Source: Apiotrichum sp. Y4204 (Eukaryota; Basidiomycota; Tremellomycetes; Trichosporonales; Trichosporonaceae). From it: a stretch of 64,000 bases of DNA. The translations under genes and the position numbers were made by a program. This document shows positions 12,022 to 24,021 of this stretch, piece after piece. The stretch covers positions 1-64,000 of the forward strand of contig JAMYHL010000129.1 of NCBI GenBank assembly GCA_025531455.1. The letters are read 5' to 3'. The notes below the pieces were generated by a model. The model was given only the letters and a program-made list of their open reading frames with translations, did no database searches and was not told the origin of the DNA. The first letter of the stretch is position 1; each line of letters starts with the position of its first letter.

Positions 12022-12663
12022 CTCGCCAGTCGAATGCAAATGCAATTGTGTGAGAGAGTGAAGAGAAGAAATGAACCAAATAGCCTGGTGGTTTGATGCG
12101 CTGACGATGACGACGATGATGATGAAGCGTCTCATCCTGTCGGGAACCTTGCAGCCATACTGCATACAGCATATGCAGCACCAGTTTTCCGGCATGGAAT
12201 ACGCGTGGTATCTCTGCGGGGCTCCGGCGCCTTAGCTCGGCCATCTCCACGCACCCCCTTACACACCAGGCACAGTGGGCCTACGTCACCACCAGTCACC
12301 ACCATGACCACCGCCGCCGCCAAAGTGCTCCGCTGAGAGATCGGATCGGCTATCGCGATCGAAAGGGATAAAGTGCAGAGTGCATGTCCGGAGTAGGTAC
12401 AAGTCGTTCGTGGTGTATCGGTATAGCGGTAGTGCAGAATGCACAGATCATATATGTTATATTGCTCTGACAACGTCGAGAAACATTCAACATTCCTTTT
12501 CACTTCCTTGTCACACGACCACATACACATACACGACCACATTGCCAACTGACTCACACTTTTTCGTCCCGTTTCGCGACGCTCCTCCTGTAGGATTGTC
12601 TTCCTAGCACGACACAAAGACGGTGGAGAAGGGCATTCGACTCTAAAATCAACTAGATAGAAG
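12022..12663. promoter_or_regulatory. Divergent promoter between DOA1 and the alpha/beta-hydrolase gene
   Basis: The 642 bases between divergent starts contain no convincing coding frame. Short ATG/CAT-rich triplet repeats (gacgatgacgacgatgatgatg near 12104-12125) and CAC/ACC-rich stretches lie close to the two genes. No regulatory factor site was recognised. Confidence 0.4.
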
Positions 12664-15600
12664 ATGATGGCCGACAATCTGGCACCAGCTGTCATTGCAA
12701 CATGTGAGTTCTGTCGTTCAGAAGTCGTTGTCAGGCTGTGCAGGAAGATCTGTTGACATCCAGCCGGACCTCTGGTTATTGAGACCTTTCTGAAACATTA
12801 CCTCGGACCGCGAAAATCAAGGGAAAACAAGGATGGCATAGAGTCTGCCCGGGTGGAGTTGATGTACGATGAAGGTGAGTCGAGACGTTTGCGACAGTTA
12901 TCAACTTTGATCCAGACTGACATTCCTTCAGTATTCTCTCTCGCCAGGGTTTGTGCTCCAACAAAAAGCGGTTGCTGACATGAGAGTCATTTCTCATTAC
13001 TGCCACGAAGTAGGAATTGCCTTCTTGAAACCTTTTAGCTGACGGGCTCTAGTCATACGGCCGGCTCATTACAACAATTCAGCCAAACATGGACGCCTGC
13101 GCCGCCAGCCGTGGCTGTACATCGGCTGAAGATTCCACATCAGTCCCTCGCCCTTGCAGCAGACTATCTGATCACTGCTCTTGGTGGTAAGGAAATGGCT
13201 TACAAGATTGCAGGAGGGGCAATGTGGTGGCAAGTGCGCGCCAACCCTGGAGTTGAGGCCGAATGGATCTGCATGAAGAAGCAGTATCGGGAAGCCGTGA
13301 ACGAGGAGAAGGATTGGAAAAACAAACATCCCGATGAGGCTCCCGTTGATTCTGGATGTGGGTGCAATACTATTCATCAATGCTGACCTGTCAAGTTATT
13401 CCAGAGATGGATCGTATGAGGTGCATGCTGTACAGTAAGTTGTTCGAACGACTGGTGCTGACGTCGCAGTCCACGGTGGAGCGTGAGTTCCGTTTCTGAG
13501 ATCCTCGATCACTGATCAACAGTTACTACTGGGGCTCGATCAACACTCATCGATACGTCATCTGGCGTCTGGCTCGTAAAATGCGCGGCCGTTGCTTTGC
13601 AGTCAACTATCGAAGTGGGTTCTAATGCACAGTGGAAAAGGATGCTAACTTTGGTCAGAAGCTCCACAATACCCGTTCCCTTGTGCAATTCAAGACTGTC
13701 TTGCGGCTTGGTTGTATCTCGTAAACCCACCTCCTGGGGCCGAACATCGTCCGGTTGATCCAAAAACTATCATTCTGGCTGGTGACTCTGCCGGAGGTGG
13801 TCTTGTTCTGGCCTTGCTACAGATTCTCCGTGACACGACGGGCTTAGAACTTCCAGCTGGGGCAGTACTGATCAGCCCCGTGAGTTCTCCACGGCCGACA
13901 ATGCTAACTAATATAGTGGTCAGACCTTACTCACAGTTTTCCGAGTATTCTTGAGAACACTAAGACGGTGAGTCGAAGCCGTTCCTCGCGAACTTACATC
14001 CGCAGGATGTTGTACCTCCCTACGGTTTCATTCATGTAAGCAGCCAGATAAAGCGTCAACTGACAACAAGAAACCATCGTCGCTCTGGCCGCCGCCACCT
14101 CCTGCAATCACGGAGGCCATGCAATCGGGCATTATCTCGAAAGTGAAGAATGTTGTGAAACACCGTCACCCTCAGCGCATCGACGCTCGTGGTGATTCAA
14201 CATTTTCCTCGCAAGGGGTCAACAATGCGACATCTGAAGACGTAATCCGCAGCTCTGACCCCGAAGCGGCCAGTCAGCTCAAGGAGTTGCTAAGACGGCG
14301 GAAAAGAGCGCAACAGCACGAGTTGGACAAAGCCACGACGAATCCCGCAAGCCTCTTTCGCACATTGGACAAGGACGGCCGCAGAGGACGGTCGTCTTTG
14401 GCACAAACAACCGAACCTCTCTACATCGACGTTATTGGTCAACGTGTCGCCATAGACACACAAATTCAACTTTACGCAACCAATGCTCAACTTTGCCATC
14501 CTTACGTCTCACCAGTCTTGGCATATCTTGGTGGCCTGCCGCCACTGTACATCCTTGCTGGTGACTCGGAAGTGCTTCGTGATGAAATTATCTATCTGTG
14601 AGTACTGTGACAGAATGGGTTTCAACGGTAGCATCATTGTACTGACATAACACAGAGCACACAAGGCAGCACATCCCGAAAAGCATCCTCTGCGGGACGA
14701 CGTAAAGGCCCTGCTTCCAACTCTCGACGGCATTGAGAGCAAACATGGACCCACTAACGTCCATCTTCAAGTTTATGATGGTGCGTCGATAGCTTGCTTT
14801 CATTTGTGCTCCTGATCACTGACATCAGGTGTTGGGCATGATCTCCCACTCTTTTCAATGACCGGTCCCTCGCGAGGTGCCTTCCGCGCTATGGCCTCAT
14901 TCTGTCGATATGTAACACCCTCGTTTGGATCTTCCCGCGAGGACTCTAATGATTCACCAATGTCCCCAACCGATTCTGGAATCGACTTGGATGTCATGAG
15001 GACTGAATCTCCAGGATTTCTGAATTCCAGGACGCCGTCAACACCGTCTGTGAACATTCCTCATCTGCAACTGTCAACACCTGGCGTACCCGATGATTCC
15101 TCATCGGCAGTGCCGTACTCGCCTTCGTTGCACATTCCACCTGTGGATTCTGCTCGACTGGGAGAGTCGCCATCACTGTTGTCCTCGATGACACCCGTGA
15201 CTCCCGACAATGCGAGCTCACTAGCCGAACGACCACTTTACGGTGTGAATAAACGCCTTTCACAACTACGAGTAAAGGCGAATGGAACTGCTCATCCATT
15301 TCCGCAAACCACACCAAAACCTAATATCTGTGATGAAACAAAGCATCACGTTTTTGTCAAGCAAAAGACTCTGTCCCAGGGATATCTTCCTCCGAGGCTT
15401 CGACCGACTCGAGCACCATCTGGTGACGTCGCAGGTCCACGATTCAAACAAGGCGACGGTAAGGCCGAGCCCGGGACAGCTGGTTACATTGGAATATATG
15501 CCGGCTGTAACGTAAGTGAAATCTGCTATCTTCCTGTGTTCTCACAGCCAGCCCTTTAACGATCATATGATTCGCGAACGTGTCAATCTGGAAGGCGATC

Positions 15601-16535
15601 TCCGGCCGCTGGAGCCTGAGTCTGAACTCCAGGCACTTACCATGCCTGAGGACCGAGTGGGCCGCCTCAATGAAGGAGTAGCATTGCGCTACGTTGAAGG
15701 CCAAAGCATTTGGGACCACAAGTTCAAGCGCGTCCGTAAGCGCGTTGAGCGCCACCGCAACAGGAATCGAAAGAAACATGAGAACGAAATATCAATTATC
15801 GAGGCCCGATGGCAATCGGCTGCTGGGATCAGAACAAAACAAACTGGTGGATCGAAAGGCCGATTTTCAAGAATTGCCACCGGGGGGAACTCTTCCCAAG
15901 CAGGCGGGAAGGCGAACAACGCCTCGTCTTCTGATAATACCTCGTCCGATTCCGACACCGATGGTACAGAGGACTTGGAAGATCCCGACAACCGTCGCTT
16001 TCCCTTCCCCAACACTATGAGCTCTCTCTGGCCTGTTGAATGGGCTCTGAATGACGAGACACCACCGCCCAGTGCCGTTGTCAGCCGGCGCGACTTGGTA
16101 AGTGAAACGATTTGGCAGGGTCTGACAGTCCAGGCTGAAGGCCGTCACCATGCGCTCATGGCCGACTCACTAGAGCCTAAGGGACTTCCCACCTCTGGTC
16201 TTAGTCTTTGGGTACTCTTCGCATTCATGTTCAGCTCCTCCACCACTGAGCAGCACAAGGTCACTGATGCAGTTAAACAAGCCAAGGAGATCCGGAAGGT
16301 GAGAAGGAGGCAACGCAAGGCCGCAAGAGAGGAGCGCAAATCAGGTGAAGAGCAGGTGAAGAACCGAAGTGGCAGAACTGGAAGCCAAGGTAGTGATCCG
16401 ACAGCTACGGCTGCAAGTACTTCGGCCGTCGTACAAGCGCCGTCGCAAGGCGAAGGGGAGAAGAGGTCGCCAAAGAAGAGGCTGAGCCGCATTGGACTCT
16501 TCTTTAGTAGTAAAAACAGGCATTCGGGCGCGTAG
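12664..16535 (+). CDS. HSL-type alpha/beta-hydrolase with long C-terminal extension
   Basis: Fifteen exons were traced: 12664-12703, 12764-12874, 12932-12948, 12987-13009, 13053-13357, 13396-13434, 13470-13482, 13523-13614, 13659-13879, 13917-13967, 14006-14035, 14071-14597, 14656-14780, 14829-15511 and 15552-16535. They sum to 1086 residues. The family (Abhydrolase_3, hormone-sensitive-lipase/steryl-acetyl-hydrolase type) cleaves ester bonds of lipophilic substrates. Visible motifs are the oxyanion-hole HGGAYYWGS (HGGG variant), the nucleophile elbow GDSAGGG, the acid region ILAGDSEVLRDE and the catalytic His in GVGHDLP. The upstream segment YDEVFSLARSFL..ATNHT matches this fungal family, which supports the small exons. 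The region after about residue 640 is Ser/Pro-rich and then basic, ending in KKRLSR..FFSSKNRH; its function is unknown. ATG codons at 12664 and 12667 are equivalent starts. The intron 14 acceptor is the least certain. Confidence 0.85.
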
Positions 16536-16618
16536 TGCTCTGATGACTGGTGCATTGATGTATGCATGCTTGTCACAGCGCACCTTGTTGAGGTTGTGGC
16601 GCTGTAGTAAAACCATTA

Positions 16619-18765
16619 CTACTTCCGCTTCTTGTCGCCATCGCTGGTCTTGATGTACTTCTTCGGCACGCCCCGCGCAACAAGTGCCTCGGTGACGAGC
16701 TTGCACTGCGAGCCCTGCACGAGCACTTCTTTCAAGTTCAGCTTGGGGCTGGCGCCTGTGAGTGGCTGCACCGATGCGGAACCCGCACAAAGCCGCCGAA
16801 GCTCCTCAGCGAACTCGTCATAATCAATCCCAAATGCCTCGAGACCTCCAACGAGCGTGACCTGTTTGCGTCCTTGGCGGGTCTTGACCGACATCGTGAT
16901 AGGGTTAAGGGTGCCCTTCCTAGCCTCGTCAGTATTCATCCCCATCGCGCGGTCAATCCAGATACACACTTTATCACACCTTTGATGCTGACGCTCCACA
17001 CGAGACTGTTCCGCAGGCGTTGGACAACCTCGTCCCGATGTAGGAGGTCGCCCTCTTTTGCTTTACCGACAGCAGCAGCAAGGGGACCGTCGAGGCGGAC
17101 AGTGCGGTGGTCTCCAAGGACGAGCTTGTGCTTGGTGATATATCCATCAAGGGTCGGCTTGATAAGACCAGGCGGGTTGAGATTGCTTGGGCTGAACAGT
17201 CAGTCTGATCCCTACTTGGCCAATTCTGCGACTTACTCGATGCCTGCTGCTTCCCAAAACGCGACAGACACTCCAGATGGACGCCATAGCTCTTGGATAG
17301 CCATCTCTCGTCCGCCCGACTTGGAAGCCGCAGTTCCCGGCTCAGCAGCAGCAGCTTCTCGTGCCGCCTTGCGTGCGGATTTGGCATCGTCCTCGGCGAT
17401 CGTTAAGAAAGAGCGGTGACCTTGCACGGAGGGATGCTCCGCGTCAAAGCTGCCAAGGTCAGAAGTCGTCTCAGGCACCTTGGGCTATCTCCAACAGCCC
17501 CTTACAAACTTACCCAGTAACCACAACCTCGCCCTTGGTCTCCTTGATCTTCAGAAGCCCATCCTTGGAGGCGTCCTTCATCCACTTGGCGAGCTTCTTC
17601 CACTCCGACTTGTTGATAGTCACGTCATCACGGCGCGCGACAGGTATGTATGCCGGCCGGGAGGGCAAGACATGAGCCGAGTAGAGCTGCGACGAGGGTA
17701 TCGGAAATGATAGCGGCGCCGAGCTGAGGACCTGACAGAGGGCGGCGGACAGGAGTGTGGAAACCTCAGAGGGTGTCAGTGGCGTGCCTTCCGAAACAGC
17801 GGAGTCGGTCGCGCCCGAGTCATCGACGTTCAGTTCCGCAACACCGTCCGCAGCCTCGTCAACGGGGTCGGAAGACGGAGGAGCCTCCTGGGGCGGCGCA
17901 ACGAGCGGCTTTCTCGGCCGCGGGAGAGGGAACGACAACAGTTGCGGCTTGCTCCCGGATTGCCAGAGACTGTTGTCAGCGGCTACACCAACTACGCAAC
18001 TCACTGGTCATCAATAATACACAAGATATCCGCAAACTTCCCTTCGTCTCTGTCAATGCCCTCAGAGCGGTGCTTGATAAGTCGCTCAAGCGCCTCCCGC
18101 AGCCCGCCTTTCGCGACAACACGCGCAACGCCTACGTATGACACGTTGCCGTCCTTCTCCGTGTCCGCTACGAGGGCAACAGCCTCTCCCTCCGCCACAT
18201 CCGGGAGGAGGTAGGGCTTGTCCATGTGCCGGACGGCGGGAAGAAAGAGGGGCGCACCGGTAAAGAGTGGTGGTGGGAGCGGGTGGTGGATCTGCAGGGT
18301 GGGAAGGAACGCTGGCACTGGACCGGCGAGAAGCGACACTGAAGTTAGTTACAAATAGCTAATGTGTCAGATAAGTGTCAACTCACAGGTAGGAATGAGC
18401 TCTTTGGAGCCACGGCCGAACGACATCCACAGCGCATCGCCATCGGGGGACAGGTAGAATGTCTGGTCTGTCAGCTTCCTGTAAGAGCATTACAGCTGAA
18501 CGAGAACTGCAGCTAACAAGCAAGTGCAGTCGCCACTCACACCTTCAACTCCACCGCTCGTCTCAAAGTTGGCACTCCGCACGCCCTCGGGGACGAGCGC
18601 GCGACCAAGCGCCTTGTCGGCGCCCGCCGCGCCGTCTTGCCCTTCTGTCGGCAGACTCTCCCCAAGGGCGGGATAAGTCGCCATCACGGAAGTGACAAGC
18701 GCGCGGCGTGCCGACGACCGGATTGGCGTCGGGTTTGACTGGTGCGCGAGCGCCTTTTTGAACAT
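16619..18765 (-). CDS. TMA64: eIF2D/Tma64 (ligatin-like) translation factor
   Basis: Seven exons (18541-18765, 18387-18474, 18005-18338, 17514-17969, 17237-17449, 16970-17191, 16619-16919) encode 612 residues. eIF2D/Tma64 delivers initiator tRNA without eIF2 and helps recycle tRNA and mRNA from 40S subunits. The N-terminus MFKKALAHQSNPTPIRSSAR is typical. A PUA-like module follows and ends in DHLWQSGSK, very close to the human DHLWRSGNK. A central winged-helix/SWIB-like region comes next, and a C-terminal SUI1 domain (about 505-600) shows KKGTLNPITMSV, GRKQVTLVGGLEAFG and VARGVPKKYI. The start was set at the ATG because the frame further upstream offers only TTG. The introns before the central region and before the SUI1 domain were placed by phase and conservation (non-standard donor GTGTGT for the last). 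Convergent with the hydrolase gene 84 bases away. Confidence 0.93.
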
Positions 18766-20266
18766 TGTGGTAGTCGAAAATGTGAAGTTATGAATATTCA
18801 ATGACTCGCAAGACTCTTTGAGATGCCGGCGGCGAAGTCATCGCAGCGGTCAAACGTCACTGGACGTTGGAAGAAATGTGACGCGATCAACGCGTGGTTC
18901 TGGCGGGTGCGTCGCGTGATGAAAGATGAGAAAGCCCCCCAGGTGTTTGTTAGTCCGTCTTGTGATTTTGTGGGATGATTGCACCTGCAGGGCACCCGTA
19001 GACCTGCAAGAGCTGCACACAGGTGCACTGTTTGTTTACATGCACTTATCGCGTACCACTTCGCCCCTTGCGGCCACTTCCGCCTAGCTCATCAATACCA
19101 ATTAAGGCGGGATCCGTCGTCCAGCTTGGCATGTGGTTTCGCAATGTCGAGATCACCATATGATTCTGCGACATCTTGCATTTAAGACATAGCGCCTCGG
19201 CGTCGCGGCGCCCCCCCCGTTACACGTGTCGATCGGCTCCCTCGCACCTCAAGGCCCCAGAGATCAAGATACTGAGTCTGCATGCAATCTCACACATTTT
19301 GATGCTATCAAAGTTGCGTGGCGGCGGGGAGTTGGGTGGGGGGATCGAGGAGTGGGTGTGGCGTAGGTGCGATGGCTTAGGGTGACGGATCTGTTTGGCC
19401 GTCTAAATTTTAGATCTGCGTTGTTTGGGGAGGAACAAGGATAACCAGGGTGGGCTCGTCCCAACAAAATAGGGGCACTGAATCATCGATACGTATCGAT
19501 CCTTTCACAAAGGCGAAGGCGACCATGATCAATGTGGTGGATTGAAGCACGCGGCTTGAAGACTGTTCAGACGCGCACGCACAATATCTTCGGAGACGTA
19601 GAGCAGTTGCTTGCTTTACTGGACGGCCAGGTCATTTTCAGAGAAAGAATGCGCTCTCAGAAGCTGTGGATTAACGCTTTCCAAACATTGCACCTCCAAC
19701 AAGACACCCACCCAGTCACGAGCTTACAGTCGTTCTGCAACTATACAATTATTAGCACATCCTCCGCGTCGTGAATAGTACATTGTACATGTATTTATTG
19801 TGCGTCGCCTCCTATAAACCAGTTTTGCAACGCCTCTCGTAGAAATGCGGTGATGCCCAGCATACACCAAGTAATATCGAGGTCGGTCATCTCCAAATGT
19901 CGAGGGTCGGGGTGCCTAAATATGCCCAATTGACAAGGAGACGAAATGAGACGTCAAGGGCGAAAAGTGAGCACAATGGGAGAGACGTGTGTTGCTAAAG
20001 TTCGAGAAGCCCGGAATAAAAGGAAGTGAGAAATAGGGTAACTAGGAGAGTGCAAGAATTAGATATTGTAGGCGGGGTAGGCGTGTCCGAGGTCGTGTGA
20101 GTGCGGCTAGTGTGGAGAACAAGGATATGAAGCGCACTGAACAGACCATCGAGGTAGGTATGTCGTCTGCCAACTCTCAAGAGCCGCACCGATCAAGAAC
20201 CAAGACACAGCAGTCGTAATACAGTTTGAGTGTGGAAGGGAGTGCAGCAACGGGTACAGACAGATT
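18766..20266. other. 1.5-kb gene-free stretch between TMA64 and the DUF6534-type gene
   Basis: This region holds the TMA64 promoter at its left end and the terminator of the next gene at its right end. Short frames exist, but none shows domain motifs or codon bias like the neighbours. A G-rich stretch (about 19320-19365) and a perfect 16-bp palindrome (listed separately) are the only structures noticed. Confidence 0.4.
19485..19500. repeat. Perfect 16-bp palindrome
   Basis: The sequence ATCGATACGTATCGAT reads identically on both strands with no spacer. It could be a dimeric-factor binding site or chance. It lies in the gene-free interval upstream of TMA64, about 720 bases from its start. Confidence 0.6.
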
Positions 20267-21577
20267 TTAACCCATAGCAGCGAAGGCGGCGAGTGAGAAC
20301 TCTCCCTTCTTTTTGGCCTCGTGGACACGCTCCATGTAGACCGAGTTAAGGCCCACTTCAGACTGGTTGACGTTTTCATCGTTGGTGGAGGTTCCGAAGT
20401 TGGACGCGGTGTCTGTGTCGCCGGACTCGGAGGGCTGTCGAAGCTTGGGCTGGATCTTTGGCTGAACAAAGGCCGGGTTGATCTGGTGGGACTCGACGTA
20501 TGTCTCAGTCTGGACGTGAATGGTAGCAGGGCCAACGATACGGCTGCGGGGGTTCATGGTGTACGTTCCAGGGCGTTGAGCAAACGAAATGATCCCATCG
20601 TTCAAGTCACGACGCAGGAAGTAACGTGCGTTCAAGACGTAGAGCATGCCGACCACGTAGAATTTGCCCTGGATCATTTCGAAGAACACGACAAAGTAGG
20701 TGGGGCCCTGGACCGCATATTGGATGAGAAGAGCCAAGGCAATGACGGTAGGAGGAAGCTGAGATTCGCAAGCAATTTTGATAAGGCGTTTGACAATGGT
20801 GTCGGTTCCTTCCCAGTCTGAACGCTGGCCAGTAAGACCCCAGAGGACGACGGCGGTAACGACGAGATCGGCAACCAAAGTACCGACAATCCACATCCAG
20901 ACAAAGTTGAAATTCATCCGGTCCAGCTCACGACGAGACATGGTAAGGCTCAGTACGCCGAGACTTCCAATGAACGACACAGCAAGTGGCGCAAGTGTGA
21001 AAAGAAGAACGATCTTGGCACGGCCGGCAATTTTGTAGGCGCGCTCAGCGTAGAAACCCTGTGTTTGTCAGACGCGGATCGTGTGGCAGTGTGCCACTCA
21101 CTTGCACAACAACGATAGTCATAGCGTCGAGGATAGGATACCATGCCAGCCATCTGCCATCGTTCCAGGAACTCCAGTGGCCATAGTTGAAGCCGAAGAG
21201 GTTCATGGTGCAAACGACTGAGAGAATCCAAACAGAAACGCCCATAAAACAGGCATAAATCTGATGATTAGCGTCGTTGAAACTCTCTTGTCGCCATCAC
21301 AGACATCTTTGACTCACCGTTATCAGCTGAATGTACCGAGGCTCCTCTTTACGGGAGTGAGAGAAGAAGTTGAGCATTTGCGAAGACATAATACCCAACA
21401 GCACGGAATCAATGATAACTCTGCATTCAGTTAGAGGATGTTAACCGTGCCGGAGAGGAAGTGTACTGACCCCATAAGAATAGGCGTGATAATCACGCTT
21501 GGAGGATTACCCTTGAGGTGGGCATGCATGGCTGCAACATCCTCTGGTGACATGACTTCTGTGGGATGCCACGCCAT
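20267..21577 (-). CDS. DUF6534-type seven-helix membrane protein
   Basis: Four exons (21471-21577, 21318-21420, 21102-21260, 20267-21058) encode 386 residues. Hydrophobic stretches fit about seven transmembrane helices: SVIITPILMGVIIDSVLLG, a helix in VSVWILSVVCTMNLFGF, one after KIAGRAKIVLLFTLAPLAV, VWMWIVGTLVADLVVTAVVL, a pair around LPPTVIALALLIQYAV and TYFVVFFEMI. The soluble loop with GLTGQRSDWEGTDTIVKRLI is the part most like DUF6534, a large basidiomycete family of unknown function. The last about 100 residues are polar and cytosolic-looking. The start is the ATG of MAWHPTEVMSPED. Function is not known; a receptor- or scaffold-like membrane role is speculation. Confidence 0.85.
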
Positions 21578-24000
21578 GATGAAGAGCTTGTTGGACGGGT
21601 GGGTGGCGGAGCAGAGAAAGGGGAGGAGTTGAGGTCGACAAAGGGGTGTATATGTGAAGGAGAGTCGAGATAGAGGTGGCCTGAGGCCAGCTCTGTTCCA
21701 CAAAGGAGAGGCTTAACGCGATAAAGACGTTGACGAGGGAAACTGTTGCCGACGTCAAGCGGGAGGTGCGCAGTGGATACCACAGATGGCGAGCAACGAG
21801 CGAAAGGCGGCAACGGCAACGAAAAAACCGGGAACAATCAATTCTGTAAGTTACGATGGGGGACGAATGCAAGGTCGAGATCCGGGTTGCGTGGACAGCT
21901 ACTCTTGGAGAGATCAAGTAGGACTGGAGAAGGCAATGTGGACAGGGATCCTAGTTTTGTCGTTTGTTGGCCAGGATTTGTGGACTTGTGATAGGAGCAA
22001 GACGAGGAAAGGGGAAGGGGAGGCGCTGGCAAACAGCTTCTCTTCTTAAGAAAAGTGAACAGTGCGGTGTTGAGCGATCCAGCATTTCCAGTAGATAGGG
22101 ACCGAGATGTGAGGTCGGGCCACCTTCTGAGAGCCGCTGGGGGCTCGAGGAGACGACCATTTTGAAAACCTTGGCAGGTTGAGGTGTATCCTGAACGCAC
22201 AGATACTCACTTTTCGTGGTTGCTGGTGGATGACAGTTTAATGGATTTCAGGTCTGGGTCAGCAGTTCCTCGGGTATCAGGTCTGAAGAGGTGCATCGCG
22301 CGAGAGCTGGCGTGGTTGAGCGGAGTGATGTGGTCAATGCAAAACAAACCCTGCTCAAACGCGCCGCCCATGACAATCAGCAGTCGAGGTCCGCGAAGTG
22401 GCAGAGGTCATGGTGAGTGGCGTTAGAACCCGCGAGGATTGCAACGTGTGGGCGTTGAGGCGGCAAGGGTGACGAGTATGGGTGGTTTCATAAGTATGGC
22501 GGCGCAAGTGTTAAGCTGGGGCATGCTCGATCAGTTAACGCACAAAGAAGAGGGGGAAAAGAGAGCCCAAAGTGCAAGGCGATGAGACTGAACGCCAAAG
22601 GCTTGAGCCAACAGGGCCGCAGAGGGTGGGGCGCCTTCGAGTTGGGTGCGAGAAAATCCGAGGCATCGAACAAAAAATCTCAGCCAACACCCTGCAGGAT
22701 GCGGGGCTGCAGACAAAGACAAGCCGCAAAAGAAAAGAAAACGCGAACGGAAGAATGAAAGAACAAGTCCGTACACAGCGAGGAAGGAGATGCAGCTCGG
22801 TGCGGTACGCCAACAACTTGCGCACCTGGAAGACGATGCAAACTGTGCACAACTGACAGCACAGATGGTGAAAACAGGTCGAAGGACCTGCACAAGTTCA
22901 AGTGGACACGGACGCAGAGGCATCACATTGTCTCAGGTTGGTGTTGTTGGATGGCCGCCCGTGGCGCAGCAACCGCTTACGATAAGAATAGTTGCAAAAA
23001 GTTTGCAGTATGATGGTAAGAGGTCAGACGTGGGTGCACTACTACGACAGCGGTGTGGTTTGCCAGTTCCGGATCCTATGAGAAGCTGAGAACCGACGGA
23101 GATGGTTGAGGCCTGGACCGTGGCGAGCTACAGTCGATGGTCTCAGCATACAGCCATACTCGAAGCATGTGACGCGTCTGAGGATCTGAGGGGCCTCCAT
23201 ATTGGCCTCCAAATCCACATTCCGTGGAGTTTTTGGACCTGAACTATCCCTTGTCTGTAGATATGTCGACATCGCGGAGCCTGTTCCCTCTGGGCTACCC
23301 AGGACAGAATGGACGTCTCAGCAGTTGAAACCGTCACTCAGTTCAAAGTTAGGCCTAGAAGTCTGAAGAGTTTCAACCTGTGGTGAGCGTAGTGGAGAGG
23401 AAAATGAAAAGCAAGGGACGACATGCTGAATGGCTCAGCGGGCTCTGAAGCTGAAGACGACTGTAAAGAGGGTGAGGATCAGGGTGCGCGTACGCGGTTC
23501 CCCCCTATGCATTTGTGGCCTGTGTGGCGTGTGGCGGGGCTTGTGCGGTGTGTGGCGCTGGTGGCGTTTGGGGTCGTGGCGATGGGGACCAGTAAATCTC
23601 GAAGCAGCGACCAATGGACGCAACTGTCTGCGGGTTGTTCTTGCGCGCTTGGAAATAGAGATCCGACTGTAGGTCTGTTCCCCGCTGTAGAGCGGAGACC
23701 TTACTACATCTTGTCCGATCCAGGATCCTGAGGGAGGGGTTTTTATGACGGGCCTGGCCAGTAAATTGGCCTTGGAATGGTGTCGGGAGGTTCGTTCCGA
23801 CCACTGTGAGCCTTGCTCGTAGTGTATACCATACACCAATACGTTCAATCAATTTGTTATCCTTGACATTTCATCGCAACACGCCGACGCGCCAACGAGT
23901 CATGTCTCTGAAGTCGGGCCGCAAAACAGCAAGTACACCTGAGATCGGAGAATCAAACACTTGAGCGCGCCGTGCGCCGTGCGCAGTGCACAGTACCTGC

Positions 24001-24021
24001 GATCTGTGATCTGTGATCTGT
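24001..24021. repeat. Three tandem copies of GATCTGT
   Basis: A perfect head-to-tail triplication of a 7-base unit in otherwise unique gene-free sequence. Probably a minor slippage product. Confidence 0.6.
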
